Source: Symbiodinium kawagutii
Lineage: Eukaryota; Sar; Dinophyceae; Suessiales; Symbiodiniaceae
NCBI GenBank assembly: GCA_009767595.1
Contig: VSDK01012404.1
Span: 332,796-396,795, forward strand
Direction: 5' to 3'
DNA: 64,000 nucleotides
Below are positions 54,261 to 64,000 of this stretch, one piece after another. Below the pieces are notes generated by a model. It ran no database searches. It was not told the DNA's origin and saw only the letters and a list, made by a program, of their open reading frames with translations. The translations under genes and the position numbers were made by a program. Each line of letters opens with the position of its first letter. Within the stretch, counting starts at the first letter, position 1.

Positions 54261-54369
54261 GAAAATCAACATGGTACACCCAACAAGGAGCTGCTTTTGG
54301 TTGGCATATACAGAAACCATCATCAAGTGAATTCAAATGAGTAGAGGTTCAGCACTAACCATTGAGTAT

Positions 54370-54637
54370 TGCAAAGCATCAGAGTACTGCACCTAGTAAG
54401 AATGACTACTACTTGAAGTTGTGCAGAATAACTAGCATGTATAAATTGTTTGACATGTATGACAGCATAACTCCATCAACGTTGTTCGGTAGCAGTGGTT
54501 TGTTTTTGGCAGAAATTTGTCATCCACCATCAATAGGAACGCATGAAAAATCAAATGACGAGCTGGGTCAAGGCTTTGACGAGCCCAAGAAATGGTTGGA
54601 TGCCAGGATCACATCCCAACACTTAGGCGCGCTATGA
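54370..54637 (+). CDS. Open frame against the trend
   Basis: A 91-codon plus frame with ELGQGFDEPKKWLDARITSQ. Protein-like near its end, but no supporting splice or start context. Confidence 0.25.
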
Positions 54638-55239
54638 CTACCATGGTTAGCCAGGTACCATCCGATAGCTAGTATTTGACCATGGTAGCTGCTTGGTCTA
54701 CCATTGAAGAGATTTACTATACTAGCTGGCTTATTTGGTACTGACCATGGTATTGACCAGTCACCACGGGAATGTTCACTCGCTATATACAGCACAGGGT
54801 ACCCACAGCTGTATCAATCACGGGTTGATGACCATCCTCTAAGAGCAAATCTTCTGCCGACAAATGGCTGCTCTTAGTCATGTTATGTCATCCCTGCTAT
54901 CCACCAGCAATGATTATTAACATCATCAGCAAGTAACATGAGTAATCAACAATTAGATATGAAACTCACCCAATGCCTGGATATTAAATCTCATATTGCT
55001 CCCATCATTAATTACCAGTAGGAAAAATGTAGCTGCTATTACGCACTATTGGGTATCAGCTGGATTCAGATAAGCATGGTTGCCACATATTGCCACCATT
55101 CATATACCTTCTCAATCAGCTAGGTTGTCCCTACTATCAGCTGTTTAGTGTAACTAGTACTGGCTCAACCCACCGATGTTCAATGAGGATAGCAGCTGTT
55201 GCTGGAAATCCATGGTCACCCACACCCACTCACCATCAC

Positions 55240-55360
55240 CGCTTCCGCTCAACTGAGATCCAGTCCCAGGAAACCATGGAGCAACAAGGCCGTGTGCGAC
55301 GATAGCCTCAGCGAACAGCCAGCCACTTTGCTGCTTGCACCACCATCACCCTATGGTGGA
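55240..55360 (-). CDS. Candidate exon, weak
   Basis: Reads GASSKVAGCSLRLSSHTALL then HGFLGLDLS. Confidence 0.35.
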
Positions 55361-56371
55361 GTTGTTGATGCCTTGGAAAGCAACAGGACAAGTAAGGGGA
55401 GGGCAACAGCATCAACGCCCTTCCAACAGTGACGGCGATGATATCGTAAAGAAACCTTGAACCCTCAGACCTCCGAACTGGATCTTGATCTTGGGGCCAT
55501 CCTGAATTGTCCAAAGTTATAGCCCACATGCTGGCGACAAAAACAATGTGCAAACCAAGGTTAATGATCCTAAAAAATGATGAAAAACGATGGTTAACGA
55601 TGGAGTCTGTCAATGTTTCAAAAACAAATAGATTGCGGCGGTTTTCGAGGTACCCCATTCATGACTGTTCATGGACATACTCACATAGCTGCTCAACCCA
55701 CCAAGTCACCTCATCTATCTCTCAACTCTGCTGAGCAATTCCCAGCTGAACGAATATCCCTTCCATGTCACCTTTTTAATCAAACATCCATGACGTGGTG
55801 AATGTAACAATCTAAATCTAAATATAGATAGTTCATAGCTAGTCTTAGCTACTAAGTACTGGTCCATGCGTGATATGATCACCAAAAGCAGCATGACCAT
55901 GACTGCTAGCTAGTACAGCTCTGGATTCCCAGCACAGTGCACCAGTGCACCACAATGCTCATCAGATCCACCCAGGGTGTTCGTCAACCCGGAAAGCTTA
56001 TGAATTGCCGCTGTTTTTCTCAATAGCATGGCTCAACAAATCGTCGATTCAATTGCATTTATTTCAATTGATGCCAACAGCTGGTAATTCACCAATTCCA
56101 CTATGAATTTCCTTTGCTCAAAGCAATGGGTTTGAATCCTTTGCCAGATTCCCAGAGCATAACTAGAGATCATTAATCAAATACCGATCAACCAACTGGG
56201 CAACCAATTTATGACTTCGAAGCAACCAATTAACTTACAGTAGTGGGATCATTATCAACTAGGGATCATTTTGACCCACCTAGGTTCGAAGTATATTCAT
56301 AAATGTATAGGTTTAATTGATATGGCTCAATTGCCGATCTACTTCTAAGTTGATAACCCACCTAGGCTGAT

Positions 56372-56470
56372 GGGCTGGACCTACACGCCAGCGCACCGAG
56401 ATACGCCGCAAGGTCGCTCAAATCAGCAACGTCGCGGCTTTCCTTCACTTGACCTGGAACGGAGGCCGGG
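56372..56470 (-). CDS. Candidate exon
   Basis: Reads VKESRDVADLSDLAAYLGAL then ACRSSPSA, after a GTTCCAG/G acceptor-like site. GC-rich island in AT-rich surroundings. Confidence 0.5.
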
Positions 56471-56599
56471 CCACAGGAGCGTGGCAGGGGGTGAATTTGT
56501 TAAGTGACTGGTTGGTGTCAACCACTATTGGTTGGTAGTGGTTAGTACTGGTTAACAATGGATAATGTGATGATTACAATGACTAATAATAATCAACTG

Positions 56600-57060
56600 G
56601 TTGGTTTCAACCCATGGCAAAATAGTGGTTGACAATGGTTATAACCATGGTTAGAAGATGTCATAGGCCCTGTAAGGTAGCTTATAACCCCTAGAAACCA
56701 TGGTTAGTGACAACCCATGGTAAACTAGTGGTTAATGATGGTTATAACCATGGTTATAAAATGTCATAAGCTGTGTAAAGTAGCTTATAACCCCTAGAAA
56801 CCATGGTTGGTGTCAACCCATGGGAAACTAGTGATTAATGATGGTTATAGCCATGGTTATAAAATGTCATACTGTAAGCCCTGTAAGGTAGCTTATAACC
56901 CCTAGAAACCATGATTAGTGACAACCAATGGTAAACTAGTGGTTAATAATGGTTATAACCATGGTTATAAGATGTCATAAGCCCTGTAGGGTAGCTTATA
57001 ACCCCTAGAAACTATGGTTAGTGACAACCCATGGTAAACTAGTGGTTCATGATGGTTAGT
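56600..57060 (+). repeat. 103-bp tandem repeat array
   Basis: About 4.4 copies of a unit holding GGTTATAACCATGGTTATAA, ATGTCATAAGCCCTGTAAGG and AGCTTATAACCCCTAGAAAC. A lone unit lies at 58186-58262. Confidence 0.75.
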
Positions 57061-57195
57061 AATCATGGTTGATAATGGTTGATGATGATCATTAGCCTCA
57101 TTAACTGGTTGGTTGGTTTCAACCACTATTGGCAAATAGTGAATAATAATTGTTTACAATGGTAAATACAATGATTGTAGTGGCTGATAGTAATC

Positions 57196-57300
57196 ACTGG
57201 TTGGTGGTTTCAACCACTATTAAAAATATACTAGTCAACCAACCATTTGTTAATAATCACCAGGAAAAATAAAGCACAATGTTTGAAACGACCAGCCAGT
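57196..57300 (+). mobile_element. Inverted-repeat element, family 4
   Basis: ACTGGTTGGTGGTTTCAACC ... ATGTTTGAAACGACCAGCCA. Confidence 0.68.
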
Positions 57301-57609
57301 CAATAGATCTGTTTAAAGATCCAGAGATGGTTGACATAAAAGTGAATTGTGGTTAACAATCGTCAATCATGATACTGGTGAAAAGGAAGTCAGAAGCAAC
57401 AATACAACTGTTGGAATATACCAACAGGGTATGTAAGTACATTGTCGTGATGATTCACACAAGCATCAACAATGATGGTTTCAGTGGGGCAACCTCATAT
57501 CTGGATATGGTCTAATCGTTATGGTAGATTGTCCAAGAACTGTTTGAACTAGAAAACATGCTTCTATAGCGGTTGATAGTCGGAACTTATCATTAATTTG
57601 TGGCTTGAT

Positions 57610-57760
57610 AATTGCTAACAATAGCTGATAATGCTTCGTAGCGAACAGGACAGAACTCAGAACATCGTCTAACGTCATACGGCCGCTACAATTTGTGGGT
57701 GCCCCGATAAAAACACCATTTGTGAGGGTCGTTGACCAGTAGAAGCCTTCCCACCCAGCA
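57610..57760 (-). CDS. Candidate exon
   Basis: After GGGAAG, reads FYWSTTLTNGVFIGAPTNCS then GRMTLDDVLSSVLFATKHYQ. Confidence 0.5.
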
Positions 57761-57879
57761 CCCAACCAAGCAAGCAACCAACGGGTGGACCAACATCAGC
57801 CAGCATCAACCAACCAAATTCATATTATAGTTGGCATATCGCAATTTTGCTGTTAGTTCTTAATTCATCAAGAAACATC

Positions 57880-57990
57880 TGGGTGTGGGTCAGTTCACCC
57901 TGTACCCCTGGTTCCCTTCAATAACCAGGCTGTTTTCCCTATAAAATGGTTGGTTAGTTATTGCTGGTTAACTGCTTGACCCACAGCCAT
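57880..57990 (+). mobile_element. Inverted-repeat element, family 1
   Basis: TGGGTGTGGGTCAGTTCACC ... CTTGACCCACAGCCAT, core GTTTTCCCTATAAAATGG. Confidence 0.68.
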
Positions 57991-58021
57991 CTGTTCACCA
58001 CTCTTCACCATCACTGTCTGC

Positions 58022-58185
58022 TGTCAAATAGGGCACCATTCATGGGGCGCCACTGGTCATCGGTGCCTTGCTGCCGTCGTTGCTCGGCCAAATGCGAGGG
58101 GCAAAAGACCAGCCCCGCGTTGCGTAACACCTGGAGCGATGTTTTGAAGCAACCAATCGGTTTCCCTACTTGGATGTGCAGCTGA
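58022..58185 (-). CDS. Candidate exon with acceptor
   Basis: After AACCTCAG, reads LHIQVGKPIGCFKTSLQVLR, NAGLVFCPSHLAEQRRQQGT and DDQWRPMNGALFDSR without a stop. Lies between two repeat elements. Confidence 0.6.
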
Positions 58186-58262
58186 GGTTATAACCATGGT
58201 TATAAGATGTCATAAGCCCTGCAAGGTAGCTTACAACCCCTAGAAACCATGGTTAGTGACCA
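58186..58262 (+). repeat. Dispersed copy of the 103-bp unit
   Basis: GGTTATAACCATGGTTATAA through CCCTAGAAACCATGGTTAGT, matching the array 1.1 kb to the left. Confidence 0.7.
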
Positions 58263-58289
58263 GTTACGAAGTGGGGGTGCACATCCAAG

Positions 58290-58394
58290 TATGCTTCTAG
58301 TCACCATGAAATAGGGGCTGGTAACCAACCCCAGTTACAACAGCTAATGGAAACCAGTTCCTACTATTTCATGGGATATAAATGGAAGCAAAAG
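58290..58394 (+). mobile_element. Inverted-repeat element, family 3, diverged
   Basis: GTATGCTTCTAGTCACCATG, internal AACCCCAGTTACAACAGC, right end AAATGGAAGCAAAAGG. Confidence 0.6.
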
Positions 58395-58979
58395 GTCGGT
58401 CAAAAGCTATCGTGTGGACCCAAGTCATTGGCTTCTCTAATGAGTATTGGATGGTTAGTAGGTACCCGTATGGTTGGGTAAACAACAAACAGTGGAAATA
58501 AGCCAGCATACACCAGCCTTCCAAGCAGAGGAATTAATAACAATGAACTGGTCATGACTGGTTTTCAAGATTGGGTCGCCTAAGAATCGTGAAACATAAA
58601 CCCTATCAAGCAGCTGTTTAAGCAACAAAGAACAACAGGATTGGGTAAAGCAACAATAGCATAACCCAACAATAGGCTCGATAAATGAGCAAAATCTAGC
58701 TTAGGGTGGCTTTAATCAGCGACACGAATGTGATAAACCAACAACACTGGGGACCAATAAGAACGGGGTATAGACATGACCGATGATCTGTCTTTTAGTG
58801 GTAATGTTCAGCAAGAACTTGGAGTAACTGCTGCAGCAGCATAGCCTGCTGGTCAACGGGTAACACCGAAATCCAATCTCGTTGCATTGAATGGATCCAG
58901 CATAACAAAAACAATAATTAGGCCAAATACACCCTAGAAATAAGAACCCCACACAATCTACACAATGATGCCGGGAATC

Positions 58980-59105
58980 AGCAAATGCTAGGTGGATATT
59001 CTCAGACTTGTCCGCAAGAGTATAGAAGTGAATAGTTGATGCTGTTGATATCGCCCCCTGCATAGGTTCTGTTGGTGTTTTTGTTCTAGGATAACGCTGA
59101 CTCAA
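58980..59105 (-). CDS. Candidate exon
   Basis: Start of a 129-codon frame (58716-59105): TEPMQGAISTASTIHFYTLA then DKSENIHLAFADSRHHC. Confidence 0.4.
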
Positions 59106-59589
59106 GTGTACCCTTTTCTGCGCGCATCATCGCTGCAGCTCTCCAAATGATCAAATGATCATCCCCATAGTGGCTTTGTGTTGTTGTCACACCCAGTACG
59201 TGCTGGTTGTGGAGGGATGCTTGACTGGTCAATGGTTTCAAGCACACAAGCAATCTGGCCACATGTTAGTCAAATTGCGTTACAACGATCATGCCAAGTC
59301 TAAGTAGGGCCTGAAAGTGCGAAACATGTCCGGCTATCAAGTGGAATCATAATGCAAGGATTCATCTTGCTGTTGAAGAGATTCTGCGCTAGTGGATAAG
59401 TGATCGTAGGCTTTCAGTGATCCCAGGCCATTCTTGATCATAGTAAGGGCATTGCCAAATGTTTTCTTTAATGGTCGATTTTCCTCCTAAGACCGCCATG
59501 ACTATGGCTATTGAGAGTACAGTATCCAATTTGTTCTATACCCTCACACAAAGCAAACATAGTCAATTGGATCCTCTGATTTTTGCCTC

Positions 59590-59800
59590 TTATCAGTACG
59601 ATTCACCATGATGAAACGATCATAAACCATCAGCCATCACACAATCAACATCAATCACCGTTCATCAATCATCACTTCCCAACATCAACCATCATGTACC
59701 ATGCTTCTTTGCCACCATCAACCATCATCAACTTCAAACAACTTCAACCACCACCAACCACCACCAACCAACGTCAACCAACATCAACCGCTATCTATTC
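59590..59800 (+). repeat. CATCAACCACCAACC low-complexity tract
   Basis: Pyrimidine-poor CAACCA/ATCAACC units; any open frame here is composition-driven. Confidence 0.7.
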
Positions 59801-59804
59801 ATGC

Positions 59805-59945
59805 TATGAACACCCCTCCATCGCTGAGCGTCGCAACGGTCTGCGCCTCCCGTTGGATCAACTGCCCGCGCACCACGGTGTGTGGGATCACCGACTGGAC
59901 GCGCATGGGCACTGCCACTGGTTGGTGGTGAACGTTGTGGCTGGT
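59805..59945 (-). CDS. Candidate exon
   Basis: Reads VPMRVQSVIPHTVVRGQLIQ then REAQTVATLSDGGVFIA. Clear GC shift relative to the flanking CAACCAC-rich sequence. Confidence 0.5.
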
Positions 59946-60359
59946 GCCATGGGCGATGGCTTGTAGTGGTGGTTGACATGGTTTGCGATTCATGAAATGG
60001 TAATGGTGCTGCTTAATTGAATCTCAATGAAGTGATTCGTTGGTCCATGCTTAAGTTTATGGTTCCGAAACTATGATGCGATAGACCGATACACAACCCC
60101 AAACCACTTACCTTTAAAATCAACAAGCCAATGGATCAGCTGGTTGTGTTTTGTGCTTTTCTTGCTTCACTGTTTCACAAATTCAACCAGATATCATTGG
60201 ACAGTTACTGATATGGCTGATATACCTTTTGCTGGTTGGTTCCTTGGCACATTCATCATGATACATTGGGTTGGTTGACGGGAAAACCTCCAGGAAACCC
60301 ATGGAAACCCAGGTTTCTTATAGATTTTCCCAGTGACCAACTCACCAGTGCCTAGCCAT

Positions 60360-60710
60360 GCCCACCCTCCAAGCCGCTCTCGCCGTTTTCGGCGCCCACC
60401 TGCAGGAGCAAGGAGTTGTCCGTGTTGCGATCTGCGGTGAGGTGCGCCAGCAGATTCACCAGTGCCTCAGGACCACCGTGGAGCCACTGACGGTCCGTGT
60501 CTCCACCTAGACTTACCTTGTAAACGCCTTGGATCTGAAGAGGCAAAAAGTTTGGCGATGCTGAAGGCCTGGATTTCTGAAGAGGTTGACTTGTAAATGC
60601 CTTGGGGCCTTCAGCATCTTCGAGAAAGACTCCACTTTCGAGGCAAGAGGAGCCCTTAAGGGAAAACAAGAACTGCTGCCACAACTCCTCCATACTGCTA
60701 CTACTTTTAC
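60360..60710 (-). CDS. Candidate exon(s)
   Basis: A 126-codon frame: SMEELWQQFLFSLKGSSCLE, LHGGPEALVNLLAHLTADRN. A CAAG/GTAAGT donor-like site (near 60518) and a CTGCAG/GTGGGC acceptor-like site (near 60402) lie inside it, so it may be more than one exon. Confidence 0.5.
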
Positions 60711-60959
60711 TGCTGAGACACAGCAACGTCAAACAAAACTATGAACCCAAGGCATTTCCTGACCCCCAGGTTGGTGCAACGGTCACGTGGGTTCCCAAGC
60801 TTGCCACATCCCATCCGCCACCCAAGCTGACCATGAAAGCTGAAGCATGGAGGCGCCCATCACAACGGGTTGATGGAAGAAGCTTAGCAGCTCACAAGCA
60901 CCATGCGAGAGTGGCAAAGCTTGGGGCCCTCACCCCTGACTATGACCAAATGTGACGTC

Positions 60960-61082
60960 CAAGTCTTAAAGATACATGGCCAAACATCTGGGTGTAGTTC
61001 GATTATTCTGAACGGCCTATGGGGTAGGAAAATGTCCGATGGTTGCTGTCGCTGTGACCATCATCAACAAGCGCAGCAGTTC

Positions 61083-61132
<50 letters not shown>

Positions 61133-61660
61133 TTCATCATCATCATCATCATTCTAATTGGCAGCATCACTTGTCAGGTCGCAAGACTTGTCGCGACTTG
61201 CCACGGCTTGGCTTCCCTACAAAATACAGGAACCGCGTGGGCTGAATCTTCTGGTTCGGCTGCAAGAAGTCCAAGTCCTGGCGGCTGGTGATCATGGGAT
61301 ACAAGGTGGGTGATACTCGGTGGCTAGTTGCTGGGTGGGTTGGATACATGAACGGCTTCTGGATGTGATGCTTGATGGATGTGTATGATGGTTGATGAAT
61401 GTTCGTGATGGTTGCTGGATGTTTCAGATGGTTCATGAATGTTTATGGTGGCTTGTTGCTACAGTGAACATGTCGGAGAAGGCGTGGCTATGATCACTGG
61501 ATGATTCACATGTGCCAAGGTGGGATCCCTTGTAGCTGTCGTTGCACAGGGGCGCCTCTTGCACGTAACCGCGTCCCTCATATCGCGGAGGTTGGGCCCT
61601 TTGCTGCATCCAAAGCACGCGCCTGGCATCGAAAACGGCTGGTGACGTCTGCGGGAACAT
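60960..61660. other. No confident gene
   Basis: Contains the (CAT)n tract and GTGATGGTTGATGAATG-like words. A weak GC-rich patch lies at 61480-61660. Confidence 0.4.
61083..61153 (+). repeat. (CAT)n microsatellite
   Basis: About 23 CAT units with one interruption (CTTCAT). Confidence 0.9.
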
Positions 61661-61769
61661 TTGGTGGTCTGTCATAATGGGGTACCCCCCACAAAATCCA
61701 GTTTATTTAGCCATTATATTGTCATAAACCAACGATTTTTGGGGTTCCCTATTTTGAGAAATCACCATT
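61661..61769 (+). mobile_element. Inverted-repeat element, family 2
   Basis: TTGGTGGTCTGTCATAATGG ... GGGGTTCCCTATTTTGAGAA, closing ATCACCATT. Confidence 0.65.
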
Positions 61770-62449
61770 TGGGTCTCACCGCTGAACAAAAAGCTCAAGC
61801 GGCGTCGCTCATGGTTTTGCAACCGGTCACATCATCACGAAGTATGTGTCATTTCTCCCTCAGAAATTTCAAGCATACGCTGATCTTAAATGGCCAACAA
61901 GAACCGCAGAGCGGAAAACCATAGACAACCAATCAAGGCAGGCAACTATACCAGATTGGTTGTAGAATAGAAAACCATAGAAAACCAATCTGGTTTTACA
62001 ATCAGATACAACCAGCACCTAAACAACAGAAGTCCAACATGCTGGTTGTATCTGGTTGTCCGCAACCATCCCGCAGGTTGGATGCCACGTGTCCCCCAGA
62101 GATTTCCGTGTGCCGCAGATGGGACCCCGCTGACATGGTGATCAACCGATGGAATCCAACCCTTGAATCTGCCAGGTTGGATTCCGATGGTGAGAAGAAC
62201 ATGAAGCGGTGCAAACTGCAGTGAAGAACTCTTTATTTTTTGGTGAGTGGTTGCAATCATTCTGTTTCCAGGCTACAACGAAGCAACAGCAACTAGGCCA
62301 CCCATGCTGGAATCTTGTGCTTATTTGTGAAATTGTGTGTGTGTGTCTGTTGTGATTGAGGGCAGACGTTCAGCGAGGTAACACACGAAAAATTGGTCTT
62401 TTCAAAACTCCTGTGGGCTGGGTGGCATGCCATGGCATGCCACTCGTTC

Positions 62450-62600
62450 GAAGAGCTGTTGCATTGGCGCCAGCCTCTGGTTTTAGGAGAGCACTTGGAG
62501 TACCTTTCAGGTTCCATTCTGGCTTTCTGGACTTCCCACGAGCGGCCTCCCAACGCGTTGCTACGCCAAGCACTGGCACCAAACGCCGCAAACCCGTCGC
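62450..62600 (-). CDS. Candidate exon, frame uncertain
   Basis: Frames with GRSWEVQKARMEPERYSKCS and with GVATRWEAARGKSRKPEWNL are both open; part of the 62.3-63.1 kb coding-like block. Confidence 0.4.
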
Positions 62601-62704
62601 CACTGATGCAGCTGGCCCAGCAAACAAGGCATTGGCTCGGCACCTTCCTTCCGCCTCACTTGCGATACCACACGGGTCCTCCCTGAACTCCCTGGTGGTG
62701 AGTA

Positions 62705-63075
62705 GTGGATGACATGGGCTGCCGCCCTTGTGCAAATCCAATTTCTCCATACTGCTTTGCATAAACAATTCAATGCCGCGCTCGAAAGCCATTGAATTCA
62801 TCTTAATTCCTGCTTTATCCAATTCTCACTTGGTCAACCTTCAGCCGCTCCAATTGGGGACACGAACGCTCCACGTCGTCTTGCTCAATGTCCAGCAGCT
62901 GGCGAACAAAAACTGCCTTTCAAATATCAATAGAAACTGCAAATCCATGAGCATCGCTGCGCCAGCCATAGCTGCCGCAACTCGTGTGGACAAGGACGTC
63001 CTCGTCCACAGGATCCACCGCTGGCACAGGCACAGATGCAGCTGGCACCCCTCGTCTGTTGAGCCCCAAAACTAG
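62705..63075 (-). CDS. Candidate exon block with an in-frame TGA and a frame break
   Basis: One frame reads RRGVPAASVPVPAVDPVDED, VLVHTSCGSYGWRSDAHGFA, then a TGA, then VFVRQLLDIEQDDVERSCPQ and LERLKVDQV; one base out of frame it continues LDKAGIKMNSMAFERGIELF and MQSSMEKLDLHKGG. The pieces read as one helical protein. Possible causes are a degenerate gene copy, base errors or splice edges. Confidence 0.5.
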
Positions 63076-63574
63076 AAAGAGCTCGGTATGTCAGTTGCGG
63101 TGATGAACCCAAAGAAAGATAATATGTGAAGAGTTCTTGTGTGTGTGTCGTGGAATGGTGCAACATGCATTTCAAATCTGAAGTGGCATCATACTTGATG
63201 GTGTGCACATTGGGTTGTCGGTAAGAATAGTAACATTGGAGTAGCCCTAAGGAAATGCGTGATGCTGGTTCATGATGCTTCAAAAAGGCCGCTGCATAGT
63301 GTCAATAAGCTGCGGAAAACCTGTTTGTGTGTGTGTGTGCGTGACTGATTGACCCCACAAAGTTACTGGTGGTTTAGCAATCAAAAACGCATTGGATGTA
63401 GCCACTATAGGATATAGATGGATATAGTAGGGACATTCAATGCGGGCTGGTTCACAAGTCCGATGGAGATATGACCAACCAACACTATGAATCTTGCGGA
63501 TGGAACAATCTGGATATGTATGCTTTCACGATGGTGGTGGTCCTTCATTGGTGCACCATGAACCAAGCGGCAAG

Positions 63575-63790
63575 TTCCATCAAATTCCAAACCAGGAAAC
63601 TCCCCAGGACTGGAGTTCCACCAATTGGTTCAGGCGTTCCCATCACTCAAAACCAGGGCCGGGTACTGCCCAGGCTCCAATGGCTCACCAACTGTGACCG
63701 ATGGGATCATCACATCAATCCGCCAGCAGGACGGGACCATGTTGCGGATGATCTGAGCTCTCTCTTCTTCATCTTCTGTTTGTGGCGGCT
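63575..63790 (-). CDS. Candidate acidic exon with acceptor
   Basis: After ATAGCTCAG/G, reads VQPPQTEDEEERAQIIRNMV, PSCWRIDVMIPSVTVGEPLE and PGQYPALVLSDG. A possible continuation (TPEPIGGTPVLGSFLVWNLM) lies one base out of frame. Confidence 0.6.
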
Positions 63791-64000
63791 GCACCTGAGC
63801 TATGAAGGCGGCTTAAGGCGCTGGCAAGGCATCACGTCCATAACCACGCTTCACGAGGACGAGCTAGCTTTGCAAACATAAGTCAATGTGGTTTCATGTT
63901 TTAATCCTATTACAAAGAGAGTTTGAACTGGTCTGTGTAATATGATGATTATATGAAGTGTTCCCAAATCAATAGAAAAGGTTCCTACGGAAGTTAAGGG

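Noticed and set aside
61039..61245. Open frame with a poly-histidine run
   Set aside because: The run comes from the (CAT)n microsatellite; the same bases give poly-serine in another frame.

Overview
The window looks like nuclear DNA of a dinoflagellate, probably Symbiodiniaceae-like. I infer this from three things. A retrotransposon carries a cytosine-5 DNA methyltransferase, a combination reported from dinoflagellates. Protein-like segments are short, separated by long repeat-filled gaps, and mostly favour the minus strand. Small inverted-repeat elements and simple repeats are very dense. No rRNA, tRNA, spliced-leader gene or CRISPR array was seen.

The only large intact coding block is a 7.8-kb tyrosine-recombinase (YR) retrotransposon on the minus strand (21427-29221). 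In its own 5'-to-3' direction it has a 65-bp repeat A1, a basic ORF1, a Gag-like ORF, a reverse transcriptase split over two frames, an RNase H domain interrupted by a complete DNMT3-like methyltransferase, a YR, and then B1 (307 bp), A2 (65 bp) and B2 (307 bp). The A1...B1-A2-B2 order is the split-direct-repeat layout of PAT/Ngaro elements. Both repeat pairs look identical, so the insertion is young, yet several ORFs are joined only by frame changes. The element sits inside an older AT-rich element (19762-29322) whose ends carry inverted C-run/AAGACCCACC motifs and are flanked by a 9-bp direct repeat.

Left arm (1-19.5 kb): scattered candidate minus-strand exons end at a convincing ubiquitin-like exon near 19.1-19.4 kb, which may be the 5' part of a gene running toward position 1. 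The gaps hold inverted-repeat elements, a 580-bp TATC-type satellite (15.5-16.1 kb) and a degenerate GC-rich repeat (16.1-16.7 kb).

Right arm (29.4-64 kb): many minus-strand exon candidates, densest at 29.4-44.3 kb. Their products are not recognisable. They probably belong to one or a few long genes transcribed right to left. At least five families of short inverted-repeat elements recur in both arms, and a 103-bp tandem array lies at 56.6-57.06 kb.

Limits: exon calls rest on stop-free frames, residue composition and occasional splice-like AG acceptors, all judged by eye. In GC-rich patches two frames, or the opposite strand, are often open too, so many of these calls are tentative. Exon ends are approximate, and functions are given only where a fold or motif is visible.
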